A stretch of DNA of 64,000 nucleotides from Protopterus annectens (taxonomy: Eukaryota > Chordata > Ceratodontiformes > Protopteridae): positions 15,402,792-15,466,791 of the forward strand of contig NC_056739.1 of assembly GCF_019279795.1 (NCBI RefSeq), read 5' to 3'. The notes under the pieces were generated by a model. That model did not search any database, was not told where the DNA came from, and saw only the letters and a list, made by a program, of their open reading frames with translations. Positions 9,561 through 21,901 of this stretch are shown here, in pieces. Each line of letters begins with the position of its first letter. Within the stretch, counting starts at the first letter, position 1. A program made the position numbers and the translations under genes.

Positions 9561-12247
9561 GAATCCAGATCCTATCTGGTCTGGTGAGACTGGTTGGATG
9601 ACCCTTTCTGGAGCAGCTTTTGGATTTCCTGAGCTGCTACTTCCATTTGACTGGGTGCAACATCGGAAATATGCATCAACAGACTTCAGTAAAGGTTAAA
9701 AGGGATGTGGTAACCTCTGGTAATTATTGTCTGCACCCAAAGATCTGTGGTTATCATTTGCCAGGCAAGGTGGTGCAGAGAAAGTCGTCCCCTGACTGCT
9801 TCCAGTAGCAAGCAATTGGGCCGCTCCTCAGGAGCGCTGATAGGGTTGTCCAGAGAAGGAATCTCTGGATCCCTAATTATGCAGACCCCCTCAGTCTCTG
9901 AGGAGCCTCTTCTGGTTGAGTTCCACCCTCTTCCTCGGGGGGAACTCACCAACAGGTGTCACAGAAAGAACCCTGGGATTTCTTGTACCACATTTTCCCA
10001 CTCCTCTGATTCCTGGAATAGGATCATTGGGGAGTGGAAAAACATAGTCAACCACAGACAAGGTCTTCCCATCCTTTTCACACCTGGCTAATGTGTCTTT
10101 TACCTTAGGACCAAAAAGAGAAGAGGCCTCTATGGGGGCATTCAGGAAGAAAGACTTAAGGAGATCTGCAAAAATCACACAGGCGCATCCAGACATGGCA
10201 TCTCGTGACAACGCCTGCACCTGCTGCTCTAGATGCCCCCTCAGTAGAATGAGAAATCAACCACATGGAGGAGTTAGAAATAGATTCCAGGGTGGCAAGC
10301 TGTGAGGCATATTTGTCACATACCCCATCAGTGACTGCTCCTGCAAGGGTTTCTGAAAGTTCTGAGATTAGATCTGTCTGAAGCCTGGTGAAGTGCACCA
10401 GGTAGTTCAGGGACTGAATGGCCAAGGTCGCTGAAGAGAACACTCGCTTCCCAAGTCTATCTACCACCCGAGACTCCCTGTTCGGAGGGTGGACAGTAGA
10501 GCTCTCCTTGTCTAGCTCTTTCTTAGTGGCTCCACCACAACCATAGCATCTACTGGCAGGCCCTTGGACCAGTGTGGACTGTCTTCCGGAGGAGAAAGAA
10601 TTTTGTCTGGTCTCCAGGGGGAGGTTCAATGGTGTCTGGATTCTTCCAGGCATGATGCAATATGAGCTGTACCAGGTCATCTGCAGGCGGGGTCACCCAG
10701 GAAGTAGAGGGCTGGGGACGGAAAGCGTGCAAGAATACAGACTCCTCTGAGGAAGGGGTGGTGGAATTCCAGTTCCCCCTGCTGCTTAAGGATCTGCAGT
10801 ATGTTTCCATAGGAGACATCTTTAGGGGACGACTATGGGAACCCTTCCCCTTCATCGTAGTCTGTATCTTCAGTGAGTGATTCTTCAGGGGAATCTGCAT
10901 GCTTACTCTTGCATGATCTTCTGCAAGGTACCCACTTAGTGGGGGCATCTGAGGAGGACTCTGCAGAGTGGTACCTTGTGGAAGGATGTCTTGAGGTTCC
11001 TGAGCCCAGTGTCCTTGAGTAGTGGGCTGTGTCAACTGCAGCTCAGAGGAAAGGAAGATCTGGGTCTCTGGCACCGAGGGTACCAGCTGAGAGCCCACCG
11101 AGGCAAATGCCCTCTCCATCACCTGAAAAGCAGGTCCGCCCTTAGAGGGATGGGAGCCCGGAACCGAGAAAGACAACCTCAGGACCAGGGTCGTACCCCG
11201 TTCCAATGAACTCACTCCCAGGGTAGGAACCACGGGATAAACTAGTTCTGCCAAAGCAACCAGAACCATAGTAGATGGCGCCGAGGAAACAACAGGTGCC
11301 ATACTAGGGGTCACCGTGCCAATGGACCAGTGTCGAAACCGAGGAAGGTCTGCCTCCTAGTAAGTCGAAGACCAAAGGGTAGGCTCCGGAGTTATGGTAA
11401 GATCTACCAATGGAACCAAAGAAGCTGGAATTGGGATTGGTGTCAGTGTCAAAGGCTCTGATACCTCCAGGGAGGTCGAAGGCGGAAAGTACGTAGGAGT
11501 CCGTGGAGGAAAAATCCTCGGCTCTAGGTGGGAGGGAGGGAGGATTTGGAGGGTGTTGGAAAACCTATGGCTGCTAGGAGCTGATCCACAAGCCTAACTA
11601 CATCCAGTTCCAAAAGGTTCCTGGAAGAATGGGTGGATATCTCCGATGGACAGTCAGGACGGTCTAGGAAGGGACTGCATTGCTGACCAAGAAACGGATC
11701 TAACGAAGGAGAATATCGGGTTCCAAGGTATTATTTCTCCTTTCAGCACCAAGGTCAAAGGACCAGCATGAAGTACAGGTAAGGGGGAAGTGAACGGCAT
11801 TGGGATAACTACCGAACACGGCACCGTAGAGGGGGTTTAAGTCCCCGGTGCCGAGGGTGTTGATGCCAATTTAGGAATTTTAGGTTTCGGTTCAGATGAT
11901 TTAGGTTCACTCATGTGAGGAGAGTAGGGTAAGGACTTACTCCACTTTTTATGCTCTTTCTTTGGAGAGGATGAATGCTCCATCTCAGAAATAGCCTCTA
12001 CAAAAGGAGATTTAAGGAGACCTTTCAACATGTTTTTTTTTTTTTTACGTTCCACAAGCGTACGGGAACTAAAAGCCTTGCAAATCTCACAAGGGGGTTT
12101 CACAGGAAGGTATGACACCACTAGACAGTAGACACATGAAGCATGGCTGTCCACATTAGGTATCTTCCTATCGCACTGATAACAATACTTAAAACCGGTT
12201 GCGCCCTTTATCTCAAGCACACTAGGCCAAACAGGAATACAATTCAA
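9560..12247 (-). pseudogene. DIRS A gag, zinc-finger N-terminus, frameshifted
   Basis: The Gag-like protein probably packages element RNA. The N-terminal open piece (11837-12247) has a cysteine/histidine cluster: CYQCDRKI, then HASCVYCL, then CEICKAF, followed by a lysine/serine-rich tail. The same cluster occurs at the start of gag in B, C, F and H. Further parts lie at 10550-11314, 10156-10680 (WLISHSTEGASRAAGAG) and 9686-10220, where the conserved FGPKVKDTLARCEKDGKTLS and the C-terminal region before RT are seen. At least four frames are used, so the gene is dead. Confidence 0.7.
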
Positions 12248-15200
12248 ACAGAACTACAGCACAAAATCAAACACAAAATCAAGGAAACACACTCCTCCAG
12301 CAAGTAGAAGAAAGGATTTTTTTTTTGAGAAGAGACAGGGAAAGAGGAATACCAACAACAGTAATGGAAAATACCTTAGAGGTAAGGGCCTGTACCAGCA
12401 ATGGTACAAAGAGTACCAAAAACTTAGTAAAAGAGAAGGGAGAAAGAGGGAGACACATACAATTACATATAAATATTCGACTAACAATAAGCTAACAACA
12501 TAAATAGAAAAAAACCAAAAAGAGAGTTTAACAAGAGACAATTTTAAAAAGCTTAAAGGACTTGGCTGAGAGCTGGCTTGACACGTCTTAGTTCGTATGC
12601 GGCAAACGAGATCTGAGGTAATATAGAGAGGGGCACTATGGGTAAGACTTAGCTCAAGAGTTTTTTTTGGCTGGCGTGACCTTGTTATAATGGCAGACTC
12701 CATTCCGAGGATGGAACAGACACCCATCAGTAAGGAATGAATGAAGATTAACAACATCAGATAAGCTGTTATACATAAATGGTTGGAATAATAATCCCTG
12801 AAGAACATGATTCTTTCTATAATGCGTTTAAACATTAATGGTCTCACAGATAATACTAAAAAAAAAAGAGTATTGAATTATATTAAAAAATATAAAGTGC
12901 AAGTAGCAGTGCTCCAGGAGACACACTTGGAAAGAACTGACCATGTGAATTTGATAAGGAAGGGTTTTCAGGATGGTTATTCATCAGAATATCTGGGGCA
13001 AAGGAGGAGTACTTATATTAATTACAAGAGGAGCTCCAATACTAATAGAAAATATAAAAGACAATAATGGAAGATTTATAGTATTAAGGGGCTACTGGCA
13101 AGGGAGAAGGATTACACTGGCATGTATGTATATGCCACTGAAAACTGTTATAATGGAGCTTAAGAAAATTCTGGGAGAAATAATCAGCTTTCAGCAAGGA
13201 ATATCACTTATAGGTGGGGAATGGAATTTGATTTGCAATAGTGAAGATATGTCTGGAGGGCACAGAAGGGAAAACATAAGAAAGGAGGGTAGAGTTAAAA
13301 AAATATATATATGAACACATTTGGCATGGAAGATGTGATTTCAGTACTAGGAGTCTGGAGTGAATTTACATATTATTCTCCAAGGCGTAAAAACTGGGCT
13401 AGGCTGGACAAAATATACATTTCATAGGAACATGTGCACTTAATTGAAGGTCTTGATGCACACCCAATAACTATTTCAGATCATGCGGCAATAATAAAAA
13501 TACAGGACAATGAAATAAAAATGAGACAATAGCGCTTTCCAACCTATCTGTTGAAAATTGAGGAATTTAAGGAATGGGCAGTGGAAATTATTCAGGAAAT
13601 ATTAGAGTGGATAGAAATTTCTTCTGAAAATATAGCTAGGGAATGGATAAAATTAAAGTAGAATTTAAAAATAAGATGGAAATAAAAGAAAGGCAGATAT
13701 GGTTAAGAATTAACAAGAATTACTTAGAGGGACTGACAATTGCTATAGTACTGTAAAATTGGGGGAATCTCACAGAACAAGAATAGGAGCAACTGCAGAA
13801 TGCTAAACAGAAAATAAAGGATTACCTCGATAATATGCGTGAGTTTAAAAAGATTGCTGTTATGCAACTGTTTTTAGATAATAACCCTAGAGCACAAAAA
13901 CTTTGAGCACTATGACTCAGGCAACAGAAAACAGAAAGGGCTGTCACCAAGCTTAGGGAACCTACAACAAGGAAGATAACTAGGGATCATGTAGAAGCAC
14001 TGGAAATACTTCAAAAATTCTATGAAAATCTGTATAAAGCAGAGAAATATGGAAATCAAGAAAAGGTACAAATGTAAATGTTTATGAAGAATTAAATATA
14101 CTCAGGCTAGACGTAGAGGAGGCTCAATTAATAACAGGATAGTAGGAGATGAGATAAAACAGTTATGTATAACCAATCTACAGGAAAGTTCTCATGAATA
14201 GATGGCATTACTGTGGAAGTTTGGAAGCTAGGAGGGAAAAAAATGATAAACATCTGGAAGGTTTTAACAGTATTTTTAAGAGGAGGAGAAGTACCAACAT
14301 CCTGGAAGAAAATGGTGATAGCTGTAATACTTAAATAGGCTAAAGACGCTTCACAGCCAGCTTCATACAGGCCCATTTCAATACTAAATTATGATTATAA
14401 AGTGTTCATGTCTATAATGATAAAAAGATTGACAAAAGTGATGATAAAATGGATAGGTATGGATCAATGTGGTTTTGTGGAGGGCAGGTAAACATTTAAC
14501 AACCGTAACAGAACAGTGATGATCCAGAGGGAAGCAGAATATAAGAAGATACCACTGTTGTTGGTAGGTCTTGATGCAGAGAAAACATTTGATGGAGTGA
14601 GCTGGGACTTTATGAGCAGAGAAATGGAAGCATTTGCATTCCCTGAATAATGAAGTATTTAGGAGTATGGATTAAAAATGATACCAATGTGGCAGCTAAG
14701 GATATTAGGGAAGAGATCAAACAAAATATAATACAAAAAAATTGAGAAAATGGAAAGTAAGATACAACCAGTTAAAATGTTTTTAGTCCCTTTAGTCTTG
14801 TATACAGGTCAGGCATATTTTTATCAACCAGAGGAGAAGTTGTGGATAGCAATTAATAAAGGTTGAAGGATTTTATCTGGGAGGGGAAGATGACAAGAGT
14901 CAATTGGCATAAGACTATTCTTCCAACAGGACAGGGCGGATTGGGATTATCTGATTTGAAGGGATATTTCACAGCAACACAGTTAAGGCTCCTATACATA
15001 GCACAAGCAGAAAACTATAACTCAAAATGGAAAGAGATGATGAAGAAACAGGGAGGAAGTTCAAGTAATAGGGAGAGACTCGGATTTTGGATGCAAACCT
15101 TTAAGCAGAACAATAATCATACAGAATATTATACTTCTAAAGTATTAGAAGGTATTCTAAGAGCTAAATCAATACGAGAATGGAGAAAGGAGATTCTGTT

Positions 15201-15593
15201 GAAAAGGGTGACAGCAATTAGTGATACAGACAACAGGCAAGATGGGTGTGAATATATTGAAGAAAACTGGCAAAGGAACCAAGGTATTGGGACCAAATAA
15301 CTAGAGAGAGAAAGGTGATAGAATGAGAAGATGCCAAGAACTTATTTGGACTGCAGGTTAGAAATTGCCTTCCATATCAAGGATTGCTATCAGAGTACAG
15401 GCAAAGAGAAAGAAATAGGGGTGTCCTAAATTAAAGACCAGTACTGGTAGAGTTCTTAGTAGAATCTAGAACCAAAGTGGCTGTTAAGAAAGGAATAATT
15501 AGCAGAGCGTATAAAATATTGTATGATAAGTATAAATAGAAGTTATGTTCTTACCATAACGTTCCATGTTAGTTGTCTTCTTCTCGCCTTCTT

Positions 15594-15725
15594 CTTGCTG
15601 GATGGGTTCGGAGCCGACCTCGGCTCCGACTCGGCCACTCTAAAAGCTCGAGAGTTGGTTCCACCGGCTCGAGGCTCCCCTTATATCCCACAATGCTAGG
15701 CGAGAGTTACCTCAGATCTCGTTTG
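15594..15725 (+). repeat. DIRS B left inverted terminal repeat (132-bp identical core)
   Basis: It is the inverse of 26996-27127 and no mismatch was seen by eye. It contains the striking GC-rich run CGGAGCCGACCTCGGCTCCG, itself nearly palindromic, followed by ACTCGGCC. The same run, with variations, marks the termini of D, E and H, so these copies form one family. Confidence 0.85.
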
Positions 15726-15928
15726 TAAGCTAACCCCAGCTTATAACAGTAACAGTATAACTGTAAAACAGAATCCACCTCTAACAACAGGAAGAAAGAA
15801 GGGTGACCTACATCCTGAACCAAGAAATATGCATAATAGCATATGACTAAGAAAGAGGTGGTAGAAAGAGAGGTCACGATCACAACTCCTCTAGGTCTGT
15901 CCAGGCCAGGGGAAGGAGGGTGGGAAGA

Positions 15929-16024
15929 AGAAGCGAGAAGAAGACAACTAACATGGAACGTTATGGTAAGAACATAACTTCTATATGTTAAGTTGTCTAT
16001 CTCGCCTTCATTCTTGCTGGATGG
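15929..16024. repeat. Internal complementary region of DIRS B
   Basis: GGTAAGAACATAACTTCT (reverse complement of the left terminus) is directly followed by ATATGTTAAGTTGTCTATC (reverse complement of the right terminus). The joint shows which bases lie at the circle junction: ACAT, then ATA, then GAAGTT. Confidence 0.8.
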
Positions 16025-16630
16025 GACCGCGTCCCTAGCACCTTGTCCCGGTGGCCTAACGGAACAGACTCCTGAGAACAGTGGAACCAAAGTTAGCTCT
16101 ATGCCTAGAAGCTAAATCCAACTTATAATGAGAAATAAAAGTGTGAGGAGTAGCCCAAGTAGCCGCTGCACAAATGGTGTCAATAGGCAGTCTGTCTTGG
16201 AAGGCTAAAGAAGTAGCCAAAGCTCTGGTGGAATGGGCTTTAGGTTTATTAGGCAATTTTGTTGTCTAATTTCATATACCAGGAAATCAAAGATGTTAAC
16301 CATCTGGATAATGATACCTTTGAAACTGAAAGTCCCTTTCTGCTTTCCGCATAGGAGACAAACAGCTGATCAGATTTTCTGAATTGTTTTGTCCTATCCA
16401 AGTAGTACCTTAATTGACGATGAACATCCAGGCAGTGTAATTTTTGTTCAGACCTATTGGAATACTCTGGGAAAAAGACAGGGAGGTCAATGCTTTGGTT
16501 TAGATTTGATGTTGAAACCACCTTAGGCAAAAAGGACGGGTTAGTTCGTAAGGATACTCTGTCCTTATGGAACAAAAGATAAGGAGAAAGTACAGTTTTG
16601 TACCTACCATAAATGTAGATGTTCGAGGAT

Positions 16631-16783
16631 TCCCTTGCTGCAGTCCTGACAATTGGGTATAGTCCGCGTCCCAGTCGGCCCGAATACCAGAGTATAAGGC
16701 TGACGTCGGTCATGGCGCCTTAGACTGACGTCAGTACGTCAGGGTACTAATGCGCATGACCGACGTCATTTCCTCAGTCTTTT
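16631..16783 (+). repeat. DIRS C left inverted terminal repeat, 153 bp
   Basis: It pairs base for base with 21902-22054 in inverse orientation by eye, from TCCCTTGCTGCAG to CCTCAGTCTTTT. It contains several GACGTCAG/CTGACGTC-type short palindromes, resembling CRE-like elements (TGACGTCA-related), which could act in promoter function; that role is inference. Confidence 0.9.
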
Positions 16784-16945
16784 CTTGCCCCAGATGTCAG
16801 AAGACCCAAAAAGACAAGTCCCAAAAACAACCTGCACCAAAAAACATGTACAATATATACAGTAATATATACAAAAAATATAAGCATGTAAACTCACCTA
16901 CACAACCACCCTGAAACACAGAGGGAAGGAGGGAGGGTAAATTGG

Positions 16946-17042
16946 ACTGCAGCAAGGGAATCCTCGAACATCTACATTTATGGTAGGTACAAAGCTGTAC
17001 TATGTTCTTCGTCGTTCCTTGCTGCAGTCCTGACAATTGGGT
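16946..17042. repeat. Internal complementary region of DIRS C
   Basis: ACATCTACATTTATGGTAGG is the reverse complement of the left end (16600-16625), followed by CTGTACTATGTTCTTCGTC, matching the right end at 22050-22065. GTAC lies at the joint, so the circle junction of this family can be read directly. Confidence 0.75.
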
Positions 17043-17077
17043 AGAATCCCAAAGCAGAGGTAAGGGAGGCTGGCAAA

Positions 17078-18667
17078 TTATAAAGTAGCAGGAGCTGACA
17101 ACATGCCTTGTAAAACAGCTGTGGCAAAACCAGCTCTAGTCTTAGAGTATATAGGCAGGTGATAATGCCTAGAGAAAGTATGCACTGAACTCCAAGTAGC
17201 TGCTTCCAGAATATCCTTAGTTGCCACCCCCCTTAGAAATGCTGTTGAAGTGGCAGTAGCCCTAGTGGAATGAGGCCTAATCCCAGCTGGAACCTCTTTG
17301 CCATGATGGGAATAACAAAATGCAATGCAAAAGCCAATCCACCTAGAAATAGTTTGTTTTGACACAGGCTTGCCCTGTGAACCTAAAGCAAAAGAAACAA
17401 GTAACTGCTGAGACTGCCTAAAATCTTCAGTCCTGCTCAAATAATAACGCAATTGCCTGTGTACATCTAAAGTGTGCAAAATCTTTTCCCCTTTATTTTG
17501 AGGATCTGCAAAAAACGTAGGCAAATGAATAGTTTGGTTTAAAGCCACACTAGAAACCACCTTAGGCATAAAGGAAGGATTAGTACGTAATGATACCCTG
17601 TCCTTATGGAAAATCAAAAAGGGCTCTACTGCCATAAGGGCCTGCAACTCAGACACCCTTCTCGCAGAAGTAATAGCCAACAGAAAAACAGTCTTCCATG
17701 ACAAATATTTCAATTCAGCAGTAGCTGCAGGCTCAAAAGGTTGTAGAGTAAGTTTTTCCAACACAAAATTGAGATCCCAAGCAGGAGTAGGAGCTCTACG
17801 TGGGGGTCTTATATTCTTTGCCCCTCTAAGAAACTGCTTGAACAAAGGATGCGAAAACAAAGGTGGGTCACAATCATAGTGAGCTGAAATTGCTGCAGCA
17901 TGAATCTTTATGGAAGAGAAAGACAAACCTTTGTCCAATAATTCAGTAAGATATTGAAGAGCCACACTCAAATTAGGCTCTGAAATCTCCAAATTCTTTG
18001 CTGTACTCCAAAATAAAAATCTCTTCCATTTTTCTGCGTACACTCTCCTAGTACTAGGCCTTCTAGCTTCCATAATCACATTTAAAACTTGTTGAGGAAG
18101 CTGAGACCTACCATGCTTCAACACAGAATATGCCAAGCTGTGAGATGAAGAGATTGAAGCTTGACATTGAGCAGATGACCGTCCTTCTGAGATAACAGAT
18201 GAGGAATCAGAGGTAAAGGCCATGGAGGCTTCTTTACAAGACTCCTTAGAAGTGGGTACCAGTGTTGCCGAGGCCAATCTGGAGCTATCAAAATCATCCT
18301 TGGCCTGTCCTGTCTGACCTTTAGTAATACCTTTGGAAGAAGAGGTAGAGGTGGAAAGGCATAGACATGAAGGTTTTTCCAACTGAAAGACAGAGCATCC
18401 ACTTTCCAAGCTGTGTGATGAAACCCCTTTGTGCAATACTTTGGCAGCTGGTGGTTTAGTGGAGAAGCGAACAGATCTATGTCTGGAGTTCCCCATGACA
18501 CTGTCAATTTCTGAAATACATGAAGATCCAGTTTCCACTCGTGGGGATCCATGATTTGTCTGCTTAATACATCTGCTAGGGAGTTCTGTGCTCCTGGCAG
18601 AAACCTTGCCTGAAGAGTCAGTTGCAGGCTTAACGCAGTCTCCCATAAAATCATTGCTTGCCTGCAT
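17078..18667 (-). CDS. DIRS C tyrosine recombinase, 529 codons open
   Basis: A tyrosine recombinase that would integrate the DIRS C circle by strand exchange without target duplication. The core SAM-like N-terminal region includes RRPSTRRVYAEKWKRFLFW (about residues 195-215). The catalytic domain has SARRVSELQAL (first Arg), HKDRVSLRTNPSF, DVHRQLRYYLSR, HSTRATATS (HxxR) and the terminal HTFSRHYHL with the presumed nucleophilic Tyr. All catalytic residues visible in this family are present. The first part of the frame overlaps the methyltransferase/RNase H frame, and the true translation start is unknown, since DIRS recombinases may be made by frame slippage or re-initiation. It is the most intact gene in the window. 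Confidence 0.85.
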   Translation of the reverse strand: MQASNDFMGDCVKPATDSSGKVSARSTELPSRCIKQTNHGSPRVETGSSCISEIDSVMGNSRHRSVRFSTKPPAAKVLHKGVSSHSLESGCSVFQLEKPSCLCLSTSTSSSKGITKGQTGQAKDDFDSSRLASATLVPTSKESCKEASMAFTSDSSSVISEGRSSAQCQASISSSHSLAYSVLKHGRSQLPQQVLNVIMEARRPSTRRVYAEKWKRFLFWSTAKNLEISEPNLSVALQYLTELLDKGLSFSSIKIHAAAISAHYDCDPPLFSHPLFKQFLRGAKNIRPPRRAPTPAWDLNFVLEKLTLQPFEPAATAELKYLSWKTVFLLAITSARRVSELQALMAVEPFLIFHKDRVSLRTNPSFMPKVVSSVALNQTIHLPTFFADPQNKGEKILHTLDVHRQLRYYLSRTEDFRQSQQLLVSFALGSQGKPVSKQTISRWIGFCIAFCYSHHGKEVPAGIRPHSTRATATSTAFLRGVATKDILEAATWSSVHTFSRHYHLPIYSKTRAGFATAVLQGMLSAPATL

Positions 18668-19947
18668 AGAGGATAAGAATGTGTTCCCCTTGCTTGTTGA
18701 TGTACCACATGACAGTTGTGTTGTCTGTCAGAATCAACACCTGCCCTGGAAGAAGTAACTCCTTGAACGCCATCAATGCAAACTGGACTGCTAACATCTC
18801 CTTCATGTTGATATGTAGATGCTGTAGTCTGGCAGGCCACTTGTCTTGTATCCACTTTCCATTTAGATGAGCTCCCAAGCAGTGTCCGAGGCATCTGTCG
18901 TTAAAATCTGACTCGCCTCTGGCCGGGTCACAGAGAGTCCCTTGTTTAGGTGACATTCCTGAGCCCACCACAAGAATTCCTTTTGAAGGCAAGGTATTAT
19001 TTGAATGACAGTGTCCAAATCTTGGCAGTGCTGTGTCCATACATTTTGAGATACCATTGCAGCTTCCTCATATGCAGTTTGGCATTGGGAAGCACCAGAA
19101 TACAAGATGCCATGAACCCTAATGCTTGAAGGACTGTCCTTGCAGTCAGCACGGACTGATGAGATAGTTGATGGAAGTAAAGTGACAGACTCTTTTGTTT
19201 GTCCGGGGTTAAAAAGGCCATCTGGGCTGCTGTATTCAGTCTCACACCCAGAAAGCACATGTCTTGAGAGGGTACTAGACTGGACTTTATTTCGTTCACA
19301 GAATACCCTAGGCATCTTAGCACTGCTATGACATATTCCAGATGCAGTAGAAGGTGTTCCTTTTCTTGAGCCAGAATCAGGCAGTCGTCCAAGTAAGGAT
19401 AAATTTGAATGCCTTGAAGCCTGAAGTAAGCTATCACTGGAGCCAGAACCTTTGTGAATACTCTGGGCGCAGTAGATAAGCCAAAGGGCAATGCAGAGAA
19501 CTGATAATGAAAATCTCCAGTTCGAAACCGCAGATATTTTCTGCAACTTAGCCTTATGGGCACATGAAGGTAAGCTTCCTTGAGATCCAAAGTTACCATC
19601 CAGTGATCCTTGCCCAGCAGAGGTAACAGTTGCTGTAACGTCAACATCTTGAACTTGGGAATGTCCAGATAAGTGTTGAGGATAGATAAATCCAAAATTG
19701 GTCTCCATGTGTTCCCCTTCTTTGGTACTAGGAACAGGCGAGAATAAAATCGAAGCCCCTTTCTGACACAGGGACTGGCTGAATAGCCCCTATCTGGAGT
19801 AACTGAGAAACTTGCTTGTGAGCCTCTTTTCTTTGTGGAGGAGGAACATCTGGCATGCCTTTGAAAGGGGGCATTGTGTGGAAATAAAATCTGTACCCGT
19901 GATGAATGATATCCAGCACCCATCTGTCTTGAGTGATTAAATCCCAA
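18118..19947 (-). pseudogene. DIRS C pol: RT, RNase H and methyltransferase-like domain
   Basis: The RT frame is open at 18997-19947 with LVPKKGNTWRPILDLSILN, VTLDLKEAYLHVPIRL, FSALPFGLSTAPRVFTKV and the catalytic PYLDDCLIL (codons at 19384-19395). RNase H follows in a piece at 18651-19040 with LHINMKEMLAVQFALMAF and LILTDNTTVMWYINKQG, then a methyltransferase-like domain at 18118-18894 with DIDLFASPLN, HVYAFPPLPLLPKV and MILIAPDWPRQHWYP. The YAFPP box fits the D/N-PP-Y/F catalytic motif of amino-methyltransferases. At least one frame change occurs between RT and RNase H (about 19000), so the polyprotein is interrupted unless this is an assembly error. Confidence 0.75.
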
Positions 19948-20022
19948 TTTTCTTTGAAAAGAGACAATCTTCCTCCCAAAGGAGCTGCCAGACGAGAGTC
20001 CACTGGCAGCTGAAAAGGCAGG

Positions 20023-21750
20023 TCATTGGTTCTGCTTACGAAAGGACTGACCCCTGCCCTCACCAGAAATCTGAGCAGGTGAACTGTCTGATCTAGGCCT
20101 AAACGAACCTTGAGCCCTGCCCCTACCACGTCTAGACCTACCCCTAGACTGGGAACCATAAGCAGGATATGTCCACCCCTTAGCAGGCCAATTTCTACTA
20201 AACTTCGGAGGCTGCACCTGCAAAAAATCTTTAACAGTCTGCATAGACTTAGCTTTGTCCTCCATTTTCTTTAAAACTGCTTCCACAGGCGGCCCAAACA
20301 ACACATCAGACTGTAAAGGAGCATCCAAAATCCTGGTCTTAACATGCTCAGCTAAATTCTGATCCTTCAACCATGCATGTCTGCGAAGAACAGAACTAGT
20401 AGCAGCCACCCTCGAGGAGGCCTGAACAGCATCAAAACCACACTGCAAAGAATGCTTACCCACTTGTTCAGACACATGAACCAAATCCAGCAATTCTTTA
20501 CACTCAATACCTTCCGCCAAAGCATCCACCTTAGATTTCAATTGTGAAAGGAGATAATTCTGATATTTCAGCATATGAAATTGACAATTCAACGCCCTCA
20601 TGGCTAGAGTGGAAGAAGTATATACTTTCTTACCCCACCTATCCAAAGCCCTTGCCTCTTTATCAGAGGGTACAGGATTTTTAACCACAGAAGCTTTAAC
20701 ACCTTTAGGCCCCTGAGAAACAGTTTCTGGGTCGCCCTGGGACTCTTAAACAAATACTTATGAGCTTGGGCACCCTATAATACCTATCAGGCTTAACAGG
20801 AGCAGGAGGCAAGGAATCAGGGTTCAGAGAAGCCTCTGCAAAACATCCTCCACCACATTTAACACAGGAGGAATAGCTAAAGGCCTATGCTGGGGCAAAA
20901 ACAAGAATTCCCTAAGCCTTTTCTGGAGTCAGAGTAATCTTGGCCTTCCCATTTAAAGTGCTCCCTCATGGAGTGAAGAGTCTCTGAAAATGAAAAATCC
21001 TCAGGAGGAGAAGCTGAAGGAGTGGAATCATCCACATCAGAATCAGAATAAGTAGGAAACTCTTGCAAGTCTTCCACAGAAGACTCTGAAGCCTGTGAAC
21101 ACTGTTCAAAACTATCAAACTCCTGTTCCACCCTAGGCCTCTTATCAGGTGGGGCATAGAACCTCTAATCAAAGTAATCAAATCTTCTGCCATTTTAAGC
21201 ATATGTTTCTTAGGCACAGAGCCCGAAATGCTAGGAGAAGCCCCTACAGAAGCTGAACTTGGCCTTCCTCTAAAAGAAGCTTTGGCAACAGAAGGAGAGG
21301 CCCTAACTACCTTGGGAAGAGAGGGAAGAACAGTTGCCTGAGAAGCCCCCTCAGCCTGGCCTACCTCCTGAGAGGGCACATCCTGTAACAGTAAAGTATC
21401 TGCCTGAGACTCCATAGAGACTCCTGGCAAAACCTCTGGCTCCCCTGAGCCTTCTAAAGGACCGTCGTCCGGGACTGCGGTTCCTCACCCTAGACTTCAC
21501 TGTTTTGTCCTTGCGCTTCTTAGATGAAGCAGGCCGGAGCATCCGGCGGCATAGTATAATTGCAACGCTTCCCAAACACTAACCTAGCACAATCAAGCCT
21601 CCTCTTAATAGTGCGCTTGTTAAATCTAGCACAAGAGCGGCAACCAACAACGTCGTGCTCAGGCCCTAAACAAGGTATACACAATGTATGATAATCCCTA
21701 TGCGGTATCTGCTTCCCACAAGAAATACAGTTATTCACTTTTTCTGACAT
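20023..21750 (-). pseudogene. DIRS C gag, frameshifted
   Basis: The start MSEKVNNC at 21750 opens a zinc-finger block: CISCGKQI, then HTLCIPCLG, then CRSCARF. The frame then shifts to 20966-21575, with a basic run KKRKDKTVKSRVRNRS that could be a nuclear or RNA-binding signal, and KMAEDLITLIRG. It shifts again to 20877-21131 (ASPPEDFSFSETLHSMREHF). The C-terminal 221-codon piece (20023-20688) has ARALDRWGKKVYTSSTLAMRALN and an arginine/glycine-rich tail SRGRSRRGRGRAQG. At least three frames are needed, so the copy is probably mobilised in trans or contains sequencing indels. Confidence 0.75.
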
Positions 21751-21901
21751 CCGGTTAAATACTGAGGCAAGAAAAAACCAAAATGTTCCCCAACGGGGTT
21801 ACTTAGCCAACTCTGTATTCGGTCTGAAACTCCGGTTTCGGAAAATCTCAGAACGCCAACCTGCACTCGCAAAATTGCTTCTGCATCGGACCATGCGGCA
21901 A

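Larger units (their letters stand above)
3457..12764 (-). mobile_element. DIRS-type retrotransposon A, nearly full length, in L1
   Basis: The left terminus (AGAAGTTATGTTCTTATC at 3457) and right terminus (ending CAACATCAG at 12760) are inverted relative to each other. The TIR-like blocks at 3490-3640 and 12595-12745 are recognisably inverse copies (ACTGATGGGTGT / ACACCCATCAGT; ACCTCAGATC / GATCTGAGGT). An internal complementary region at about 3757-3850 matches both termini joined head to tail, as in DIRS elements. Without the LINE inserted at 4232-7263, the element is about 6.3 kb. Genes run on the minus strand: gag, pol, then recombinase nearest the left end. All are broken. Confidence 0.85.

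Noticed and set aside
12254..12847. 197-codon hydrophobic open frame on the minus strand, resembling a membrane protein
   Set aside because: It spans the DIRS A leader, its terminal repeat and the start of L1; the Leu/Phe/Ser richness comes from A/G-rich non-coding DNA.
16631..16783. Idea that C might be a DNA transposon because of its perfect inverted repeats
   Set aside because: It encodes reverse transcriptase, RNase H and a tyrosine recombinase and has an internal complementary region, so it is DIRS; no target duplication was seen.
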